Of a stretch of DNA of 5,096 bases, positions 1 to 5,096 are shown piece by piece. Source of the stretch: Lachnospiraceae bacterium (GTDB taxonomy: Bacteria > Bacillota > Clostridia > Lachnospirales > Lachnospiraceae); NCBI GenBank assembly GCA_017615375.1, contig JAGAAH010000202.1, positions 1-5,096 of the forward strand, given 5' to 3'. Numbering within the stretch: the stretch's first letter is position 1; each line of letters starts with the position of its first letter. A model generated the notes under the pieces. It searched no databases and was not told the DNA's origin. It saw only the letters and a list, made by a program, of their open reading frames with translations. The translations under genes and the position numbers were made by a program.

Positions 1-1081
1 GCTCCAAAAGCACATGCACGTCGCAAGGCGCCATATTAAGTTCAACTGCGCCGGTTGCTGCTTTGGATGCTTCTATTAACGCTTCAAGCAATTCCTTTAA
101 TCTCACAGATTGCTTATGAAGATGGTCTGCGTACTCGACACGCTCTTCTTCGGTGGTTCCTTCTTTGACTATAAGGTCAGAGAAGTTGATGATTGAAGTA
201 AGCGGTGTCTTGATGTCATGCGAGACGTTGGTGATGAGTTCTGTTTTAAAGCGCTCACTTTTAAGTCTTTCGTTCACCGCATTGTATACGCTGTCTGATA
301 TGTGATTAATGTTGCCGGCAAAGTTCTTAAGTGAAATCGGATATTTCTTTGTATTAATCTTACAATCGGTGTTGCCGTCGGCGATTTCTTTGACCGTTTT
401 CTCGAGATTAGAAATTTTCTTAATATAGTATGCTCCCACAACAGTCAGAATTATCAGCACTGCTACCGCGGTCGTGAACAGTTCATCATAATCATGACTT
501 CCGCCTGCGATAGCAACCACAACAAGTACTGTAAGAATCAATAACACAAATACCAGATACTTAACTATCGGCAAGCCGAAGAACACAAGCAAAGCAATTC
601 CGCCGATTAACAAAACTACACTCGCGACACCAAATATCACTTCTCTGTAGGTGTATGCCTTTATGAACATCCAACCCTTCGCCAGGAATCGATTAACATC
701 TCTGTCCTCTTGCGTTCCGACGTCGAGTTTTATTCTATATTCACCTTTTTCCGTGTGGTAATCATAATACAGTGAACCTAATTCCTCGTAAGAAGACATG
801 TTACGTCCCACCGGTGTTCCGCTATATGTATATACCGCAAATCTGATATCGCGGCGATTACATATCTTTTTAAGTGTCTCTACATCATTATTCTCCAGGT
901 AATCAACTATTACTTTTGCCAAATCATAAGGAACTTTCCGGTCGTTCACACAAAGGGCATACTCAAGTGTTATTCTCTCACCTGTAAATCTATCATAGAT
1001 CATTTCACTTTCAAGAATCGACCCGAGAAGACCCGCAAACAGCATTATTGCAAATAGAATCGAAAGGAGTGTCTTCTTCAT
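1..1081 (-). CDS. Sensor histidine kinase, 3' end cut by the window edge
   Basis: This is the membrane sensor of a two-component system; it should autophosphorylate on histidine and pass the phosphate to the adjacent regulator. I translated 360 codons from ATG at 1081-1079 with no stop before the window edge. Residues 1-20 are a hydrophobic first membrane segment. About 21-146 form a predicted extracytoplasmic domain of unknown fold. Three further hydrophobic stretches follow at about 148-170, 175-193 and 201-220, giving a four-segment topology with the C-terminus inside. A linker (221-280) leads into the dimerisation/phosphoacceptor domain, whose H-box reads VSHDIKTPLTSI, with the phosphoacceptor at His288. 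The N, G1 and G2 boxes of the ATPase domain must lie outside the window. The start is supported by an AAAGGAG site 7 nt upstream and a 4-bp ATGA overlap with the regulator gene, which implies translational coupling. The family is secure; the ligand is unknown. Confidence 0.95.
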   Translation of the reverse strand, partial: MKKTLLSILFAIMLFAGLLGSILESEMIYDRFTGERITLEYALCVNDRKVPYDLAKVIVDYLENNDVETLKKICNRRDIRFAVYTYSGTPVGRNMSSYEELGSLYYDYHTEKGEYRIKLDVGTQEDRDVNRFLAKGWMFIKAYTYREVIFGVASVVLLIGGIALLVFFGLPIVKYLVFVLLILTVLVVVAIAGGSHDYDELFTTAVAVLIILTVVGAYYIKKISNLEKTVKEIADGNTDCKINTKKYPISLKNFAGNINHISDSVYNAVNERLKSERFKTELITNVSHDIKTPLTSIINFSDLIVKEGTTEEERVEYADHLHKQSVRLKELLEALIEASKAATGAVELNMAPCDVHVLLE

Positions 1082-1788
1082 AACCTGTCTCCTTTCACCT
1101 CGGAACTGTTAATCTTGTAGCCCTGCCCCCACACAGCGGTAAGGTATCTGGGATTGGCCGAGTCGATTTCAATCTTCTCTCTGATGTGACGAATGTGTAC
1201 GGCAATTGTTCTTTCACTTCCGATAGCATTCTCCTTCCAAATCTGAGAATATATCTCCGCCGGAGAAAAGCATTTACCCTTGTTGTTCATAAGTAGCTTC
1301 AGTATCTCATATTCGGTATTTGTAAAAGAAATCTCCTCGCCGTTAAGCCTTACAATCTTTTCCCTGTCATCAAGCTCAAGACCGCCTACCAACAAAGTTT
1401 CGCCGAGAGCGGTATTACCACCGAGTCTGGTATAACGCCTCAACTGCGCATTTACTCTTGCACGAACTTCCAGCGGGTCAAAAGGCTTCGTGATATAGTC
1501 GTCCGCACCCTCTTCAAGTCCTGCTATCTTATCGATGTTCTCACTCTTGGCAGTCAAAAGAATGATGGGCACATTGCTATACTGTCTGATATTCTGCATG
1601 GCAGTAAGGCCGTCCATCTGCGGCATCATAATATCAAGAAGTATCAAATCGATTCTGTTTTCTTTGACCGCTTCAATAGCCTCGCGACCATTCCTTGCTT
1701 CGAAGAATGTGAAGTTCGGATCTTTAAGATAGATTTTTAATGCGTAAAGGATATCATCCTCATCATCGCACAGCAAAATGTTGTACAT
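1078..1788 (-). CDS. OmpR/PhoB-family response regulator
   Basis: This is a 236-residue DNA-binding response regulator, full length for the OmpR/PhoB family. The receiver domain (about 1-120) carries the acidic pocket Asp8/Asp9, the phosphoacceptor Asp52 in LLDIMMPQMDG, the switch residues Thr79 and Tyr98, and Lys101 in the TKPF motif. All expected active-site residues are present. The C-terminal winged-helix domain (about 135-230) contains a typical recognition helix (SERTIAVHIRHIREKIE) and the wing hairpin ending in VWGQGYKI. The gene begins 14 nt after the stop of the solute-binding protein gene and overlaps the kinase start by 4 bp, so it is almost certainly cotranscribed with both. Its cognate partner should be the adjacent kinase. 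Target genes cannot be read from the sequence; control of its own operon is a reasonable inference given the inverted repeats upstream of the first gene. Confidence 0.97.
   Translation of the reverse strand: MYNILLCDDEDDILYALKIYLKDPNFTFFEARNGREAIEAVKENRIDLILLDIMMPQMDGLTAMQNIRQYSNVPIILLTAKSENIDKIAGLEEGADDYITKPFDPLEVRARVNAQLRRYTRLGGNTALGETLLVGGLELDDREKIVRLNGEEISFTNTEYEILKLLMNNKGKCFSPAEIYSQIWKENAIGSERTIAVHIRHIREKIEIDSANPRYLTAVWGQGYKINSSEVKGDRL
1089..1095 (-). promoter_or_regulatory. Ribosome binding site of the histidine kinase gene
   Basis: AAAGGAG on the minus strand lies 7 nt before the kinase ATG. It sits inside the last codons of the response regulator gene. Together with the ATGA stop/start overlap it fixes the kinase start and suggests the two proteins are made in a coupled fashion. 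Confidence 0.85.
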
Positions 1789-1798
1789 TACCCTATGT

Positions 1799-1804
1799 CC
1801 CCTT
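1799..1804 (-). promoter_or_regulatory. Ribosome binding site of the response regulator gene
   Basis: AAGGGG on the minus strand lies 10 nt upstream of the regulator ATG and overlaps the TAA stop codon of the preceding gene (1805-1803). A second purine run, AGGG, lies too close to the ATG to be the main site. The arrangement supports readthrough translation from an operon mRNA; there is no room here for a separate promoter. Confidence 0.6.
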
Positions 1805-4181
1805 ACTGTAAATTACTTAGGTACTCTGAAACCCTCTTCTGGATTGCCTTAGCGGTTTCTTTTTCTGTAAGTTTTCCGGCATACATTTTCTCGACCTCTT
1901 CATTCATAATATCGTACACAGGACTAAAGCGTTCATCAATTAATCTCATGCTCTCGAAATACTTCATGTACTCATCAACATATGATGTTCCATCACTTCT
2001 GCCGGCCAAGAGACAGTATCCGTTATCGTCCATTTTGAGCGCGGGTTTACCGCTGTTGGTAATAAGCTCTGTTTTTATTTCTTGGTAATCATCCGAAATA
2101 TCCTCGTAATATAGCTTAGAGCTAAAATCGTACTCTACATCTTTATATTCACCATATATTATTTTCTCGTCGAAGTAATCCTTTGTTGTCGGGATAACAT
2201 TCGCATAGGCACTTGAGTAATAATTCTTGCTAAGATAATTCAGAAAATCCTTTATTGTGTCATAATTCTTGGCTTTCTTACCTACAACCAAAGCTCTGGA
2301 ATATGACATTACATTGCCGCTTTCAGCTGTAGTTGGATATCCTACAATTACTGCATCATCACCGCATACTTCCTTAAATGTGTCAAAATTATCAAACGAC
2401 ATATATTGTATTTCCGCAAAAAGAATATCGCCATTCATAAGTGCCTTAAAGATATCCTTCTCTCCTGTAGGCTCTTTGTAATTTTTGTCTTTATACTCTT
2501 TACACATTTTGAGGATTCTTACAAATGCGTCTGTATCGTAATTACAGGTTTTTTCCTCCAAATCAACGAATTCTGAAATATCCATGGCTTCGGAAAAAAC
2601 AATAAACGGATTGGAACTTACGCCACCGGCGAAAAGACCTTTATATGCTTTTCCTTCTTTTTCTCGTTTTTCTAAGAATTTTAGCAAATCTGTGGCGGAA
2701 TACGATGAACCGCCAAATGTACCCTTTAAAGCCACCAAAATTGATCCCGAACCAAAAGAAGGATATCTGTATATCTTTCCATCTACGCAGGCAGCTTCCA
2801 AAAAATAGTCAAACATATTGTCCTTTTCTTCCTGCGTGAATATATCTGAAATATCTTTAATACAGCCTGCCTCGTAGAAATCTTCAAAAGATGAGGCTGC
2901 TATACTCACAAGATCGGCACCTGTTCCGTTTGAAAGAGCTTTGAGAGTAGTTTCAAGTCTGTCTTTATCATTTTCGTCGGCACTTACTGATACAGTCTCA
3001 AATGTTACACCCGGATGAGTTCTCTCATATTCTTTCATTAATCTGTCAATATTGGGATCCCACAACTCATATTTTTGTATTTTTATTGTGACTCTTTCTT
3101 TGGATGACACTTTTGAAAAAACTCTTATATCTCCGTCTTTTAGTACAAAGATTTCACCTTTATTATTAATTGTGACATTCGAATGGGTAAGATATGTGGA
3201 TTCAAAGTTACATATCTTTTCTCTCTCACCCGTCTTAGTATTCCATTTCACAAATGTTCCGGATGATTCTGTCCTATAGATAATGTTTGAGTCAGGTGCT
3301 TCGACAAGCGAACTTATGTATAGGTTATCGCCGGTATATAAGGTTTTTTGCTGATAATCATCTAACCAAAAATATTCTGCTGATTTATCATCGCCGCCAC
3401 TTGCCTTAAATATCAAAGTTCCGTTACGAGTCTGACCTAAAAGCTTAACTGTTTTCTTGGTATTATAAGCGTGTAAGACTTTTCCCAGTCGATTTGCCAC
3501 CAATATTTTCCCATCATCGCATACGGCTATAAATCTGTCTGATGCTCCCTCATAATATATTGCTTTATCTTTGACGGTTCCTGCAGACTTTATAGTAAAA
3601 TCCAATAAGTCTACTCCCATCTGAAGCGTTCCGTCTTCTCTGGCAATAGCCGCGTAATGGTTCTTAGAACAATCCTCCGCGTAAACTGTTTGTCCTTCTT
3701 TTAAGTCTGTGGGCCAGACTATTTCTGAGTAAAAGAAAACCACCTTACCGTTACTTACGGTCATATAATCTACCCGAATATCTTCGAAGTAATATATTGT
3801 AGTTATTTCTCGGGTATTACAATCAAATATCCTCAATCTCTGGGCGCATATTTCCGTAGAATCTTTCTTGCTTTTAGCATACATGTTTTCTACAGCATAT
3901 AGCTTATTTCCATCAGCCGCGCAAAGATAGTTTTTGTTCTGCTCTGTAAATGAGAGTCTTTCTATCGGTAACACACCTTCATAATATTCCGAAAAAAGAA
4001 GCTGCTCACCGGTCCCGATTTCATCGGATATTTTCCACTGTTGCGAAATGGCGGTGGCCATTAACTCATCTTTGGAAGTATCCGCAACAGAAGCTGCTTC
4101 ACTTTTCTCATACAGAATTATGAACAGGATAATTGTTGCCAGAATCAGGCAAGTGATAATAGACTTTAGATTTATTCTCAT
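1803..4181 (-). CDS. Exported beta-rich/solute-binding fusion protein (family 1-like SBP)
   Basis: This 792-residue protein probably binds a small ligand, perhaps a carbohydrate, outside the membrane. Residues 1-24 are a basic-hydrophobic export signal or uncleaved anchor. The only nearby Cys (Cys11) is inside the hydrophobic core, so no lipobox is seen; cleavage after SEA (about residue 29) is possible. Residues about 60-360 are rich in short beta strands and turns (for example DGKILVANRLGKVLHAYN and KGEIFVLKDGDIRVFSK), resembling a propeller. Residues about 364-792 look like an extracellular solute-binding domain: a first strand (RVTIKIQKYE), the region EYERTHPGVTFE, then GADLVSIAASSFEDFYEAG, and a C-terminal helix ending KAIQKRVSEYLSN. 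Ordinary binding proteins of this class are about 400-550 residues, so the N-terminal half is an added module. The start is supported by GGAGGGG upstream. The gene leads a unit with the regulator and kinase; no permease gene is visible, which suggests a sensing role. The ligand is unknown. Confidence 0.88.
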   Translation of the reverse strand: MRINLKSIITCLILATIILFIILYEKSEAASVADTSKDELMATAISQQWKISDEIGTGEQLLFSEYYEGVLPIERLSFTEQNKNYLCAADGNKLYAVENMYAKSKKDSTEICAQRLRIFDCNTREITTIYYFEDIRVDYMTVSNGKVVFFYSEIVWPTDLKEGQTVYAEDCSKNHYAAIAREDGTLQMGVDLLDFTIKSAGTVKDKAIYYEGASDRFIAVCDDGKILVANRLGKVLHAYNTKKTVKLLGQTRNGTLIFKASGGDDKSAEYFWLDDYQQKTLYTGDNLYISSLVEAPDSNIIYRTESSGTFVKWNTKTGEREKICNFESTYLTHSNVTINNKGEIFVLKDGDIRVFSKVSSKERVTIKIQKYELWDPNIDRLMKEYERTHPGVTFETVSVSADENDKDRLETTLKALSNGTGADLVSIAASSFEDFYEAGCIKDISDIFTQEEKDNMFDYFLEAACVDGKIYRYPSFGSGSILVALKGTFGGSSYSATDLLKFLEKREKEGKAYKGLFAGGVSSNPFIVFSEAMDISEFVDLEEKTCNYDTDAFVRILKMCKEYKDKNYKEPTGEKDIFKALMNGDILFAEIQYMSFDNFDTFKEVCGDDAVIVGYPTTAESGNVMSYSRALVVGKKAKNYDTIKDFLNYLSKNYYSSAYANVIPTTKDYFDEKIIYGEYKDVEYDFSSKLYYEDISDDYQEIKTELITNSGKPALKMDDNGYCLLAGRSDGTSYVDEYMKYFESMRLIDERFSPVYDIMNEEVEKMYAGKLTEKETAKAIQKRVSEYLSNLQ

Positions 4182-4186
4182 GCTAA

Positions 4187-4193
4187 CCCCTCC
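4187..4193 (-). promoter_or_regulatory. Ribosome binding site of the solute-binding protein gene
   Basis: GGAGGGG on the minus strand contains a perfect GGAGG core ending 7 nt before the ATG at 4181-4179. It is the strongest ribosome binding site in the window and fixes this start, leaving the full hydrophobic export signal intact. Confidence 0.9.
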
Positions 4194-4215
4194 GATTTGT
4201 AATACCCTTAATCCT

Positions 4216-4244
4216 CTTATATCTTCTTATTAATCTTATGTAAT
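4216..4244 (-). promoter_or_regulatory. Candidate sigma-A-type promoter of the SBP/two-component operon
   Basis: On the minus strand, ATTACA (4244-4239, four of six matches to the TTGACA -35 consensus) and TATAAG (4221-4216, five of six matches to TATAAT) are separated by exactly 17 nt. Transcription would start near 4208-4210, giving a short leader of about 28 nt before the ATG. The mediocre -35 box with inverted repeats just upstream fits a promoter helped by an activator, but that is inference. The region is AT-rich, so chance matches are possible. Confidence 0.5.
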
Positions 4245-4252
4245 TACAAGGG

Positions 4253-4271
4253 GTTTAACCACAATTTAAAC
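4253..4271. repeat. Inverted repeat GTTTAA-N7-TTAAAC, possible operator half-sites
   Basis: A 6-bp inverted repeat with a 7-bp spacer lies 8 bp upstream of the candidate -35 box. Its position is where an activating response regulator would bind. The arms are short and AT-rich, so on its own it is weak; it is listed because it lies next to a longer perfect palindrome that also contains a TTAA core. Confidence 0.35.
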
Positions 4272-4274
4272 TAT

Positions 4275-4290
4275 CTTAACAATTGTTAAG
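4275..4290. repeat. Perfect 16-bp palindrome, candidate operator
   Basis: CTTAACAATTGTTAAG is identical to its own reverse complement over all 16 bases. It lies between the terminator stem of the upstream gene and the candidate promoter of the SBP operon, about 30 bp upstream of the -35 box. It has no spacer, so it would make a poor RNA hairpin but a good binding site for a symmetric DNA-binding dimer. The TTAAC/GTTAA words recur in the neighbouring inverted repeat. The bound protein is unknown. Confidence 0.55.
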
Positions 4291-4325
4291 AAAACCCCGG
4301 GCCGGTGGTTCCGACTCGGGGTTTT
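4291..4325 (-). terminator. Rho-independent terminator of the GGDEF gene
   Basis: On the minus strand a 9-bp outer stem AAAACCCCG/CGGGGTTTT encloses one A/C mismatch, then a 5-bp inner stem GTCGG/CCGGC (one G-U pair) and the loop AACCA. The 3' arm ends in TTTT followed by CTT. The structure begins 16 nt after the TAA of the GGDEF gene, as expected for its terminator. On the plus strand the hairpin is also followed by T-rich sequence, but no plus-strand gene leads into it. It implies that the GGDEF gene and the SBP/two-component operon are separate transcription units. Confidence 0.88.
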
Positions 4326-4341
4326 GGGGTTCATTTTTCTT

Positions 4342-5096
4342 TTACTGTCTGACCATCTTCGAGGCCACTTTATTGGCATACATTAATTCGTCGGCGCGCT
4401 TAAATACGTCATTCATACATGTGTCTCTGCCGGGATTAAATTCGGCCATACCGATTGCGACGGAGTAGCGCTCCCACGGTTCTTTGGACTCGTCGTGACT
4501 CGTCGTTTTGAAGATTATCTTTAACTCGGAAAGAAGTCTTTCTCGGTTGTCGTAGTCACTTCTTTCGAGCAATATCACGAATTCGTCACCGCCTATTCTG
4601 AATACAGGCGAGTGGTCGAAAGTTACACAGATTAAGTGGCAGGCGCCAAAGATATAATCGTTACCACGCTCGTGGCCATAATTATCGTTAATCTTCTTTA
4701 AGTTGTTAAGGTCTGCCATGATGATACCAAAGCGGGCGGTACCGTTTTCGATATCCTCGTTCACGCGCTTCTCGACTTCGTCGTACCATGCTTTATTCTT
4801 AACGTGCGTAAGCGCATCCTGGTAAGCGAGCATATCCATGCGGCTTACTTCAGTCTTCATGGTTTCGACTTTGCCCTTCTCGTCAAGTATGCTTCTTACA
4901 TACTGCCGCATGTCGGCCGACAATTGAGTTACTGCATCGGAAAGGGATTCGACTTCATTATGAGTAGTGATTACCGGGGCATCGTACTTCAATTTCTCCG
5001 GGTCGGTCTGATCATGACTTCTTATTGCAAAAGAAACCACACTCTTTTCAAGCTGCCTGATCGGCTCCGTGATATTCTTGTTCATCCACAGAATAA
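4342..5096 (-). CDS. HAMP-GGDEF protein, probable diguanylate cyclase, 5' end outside the window
   Basis: The C-terminal domain should condense two GTP into cyclic di-GMP, a second messenger for motility, adhesion and related choices. The reading frame stays open to the window edge (codons for I-L-W precede the first Met at 5085-5083), and no ribosome binding site precedes that Met, so the true start lies outside. Numbered from that Met, residues about 1-60 look like a HAMP linker (NKNITEPIRQLEKSV), which normally follows a membrane segment; 60-85 form a connecting helix; 86-247 are the GGDEF domain. Its landmarks are YQDALTHVKNK, ADLNNLKKINDNYGHERGND, the intact signature GGDEF (165-169, in FRIGGDEFVILL) and SVAIGMAEF. 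The inhibitory RxxD site normally five residues before the signature is replaced by FDHS, so product inhibition at that site is not expected. A terminator follows directly. The probable membrane sensor half cannot be seen. Confidence 0.92.
   Translation of the reverse strand, partial: ILWMNKNITEPIRQLEKSVVSFAIRSHDQTDPEKLKYDAPVITTHNEVESLSDAVTQLSADMRQYVRSILDEKGKVETMKTEVSRMDMLAYQDALTHVKNKAWYDEVEKRVNEDIENGTARFGIIMADLNNLKKINDNYGHERGNDYIFGACHLICVTFDHSPVFRIGGDEFVILLERSDYDNRERLLSELKIIFKTTSHDESKEPWERYSVAIGMAEFNPGRDTCMNDVFKRADELMYANKVASKMVRQ

Noticed and set aside
1535..1732. Plus-strand open frame opposite the response regulator
   Set aside because: It lies wholly antisense to a gene with complete receiver-domain motifs, has no ribosome binding site that I can see and no recognisable domain. 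The same applies to the other plus-strand frames opposite the SBP and GGDEF genes.
1789..1802. Separate promoter for the regulator-kinase pair
   Set aside because: Only 14 nt separate the genes and the ribosome binding site overlaps the preceding stop codon, so the arrangement points to cotranscription. I did not systematically scan the end of the SBP coding region for an internal promoter.
4149..4151. Cys11 of the SBP as a lipoprotein cysteine
   Set aside because: It lies in the middle of the hydrophobic core, too near the N-terminus, and the residues before it (SIIT) do not form a lipobox ending in G/A/S.
4182..4341. Riboswitch or small RNA in the intergenic region
   Set aside because: The predicted leader before the SBP start is only about 28 nt, and the single strong hairpin is explained as the terminator of the upstream gene.
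4283..4468. Plus-strand open frame across the terminator and the end of the GGDEF gene
   Set aside because: It reads through the GC-rich hairpin and then antisense to conserved GGDEF-domain sequence; it has no coding character of its own.
5083..5085. Met at 5085 as the true start of the GGDEF gene
   Set aside because: The frame remains open upstream to the window edge, no Shine-Dalgarno sequence precedes it, and a HAMP linker starting here would lack its membrane helix. The gene is treated as 5' partial.

Overview
The window holds four protein-coding genes, all on the minus strand, so transcription runs from high to low coordinates. The content suggests a low-to-moderate-GC Firmicute of the class Clostridia, most likely a Lachnospiraceae-type gut or rumen anaerobe. 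This rests on strong GGAGG-type ribosome binding sites, the wording of the histidine kinase H-box region (SERFKTELITNVSHDIKTPL), the large beta-rich plus solute-binding protein, and the DLNNLKKIND variant of the diguanylate cyclase. The taxon is inferred from protein style, not from a marker gene.

Layout in transcription order: (1) 5096-4342, the C-terminal part of a membrane-associated HAMP-GGDEF protein (probable diguanylate cyclase), whose N-terminus lies beyond the window. (2) 4341-4182, a 160-bp intergenic region. It contains a GC-rich two-tier hairpin terminator, a perfect 16-bp palindrome, a second inverted repeat and a candidate sigma-A-type promoter. (3) 4181-1803, a 792-residue exported protein with a beta-rich, propeller-like N-terminal half and an extracellular solute-binding domain in the C-terminal half. 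(4) 1788-1078, an OmpR/PhoB-family response regulator. (5) 1081-1, a membrane sensor histidine kinase cut by the window edge before its ATPase domain.

The last three genes form one tight unit: 14 nt separate the solute-binding protein from the regulator, and the regulator and kinase share an ATGA overlap. No ABC permease or ATPase gene is visible beside the solute-binding protein. The most interesting reading is that this protein is an extracytoplasmic sensory partner of the kinase, rather than, or as well as, a transport protein. The phosphorylated regulator would then control its own operon or others, perhaps through the inverted repeats just upstream of the candidate promoter. The diguanylate cyclase lies upstream behind a terminator and is probably a separate transcription unit. 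The binding-protein/kinase partnership is inference; the gene order, overlaps and motifs are seen directly.
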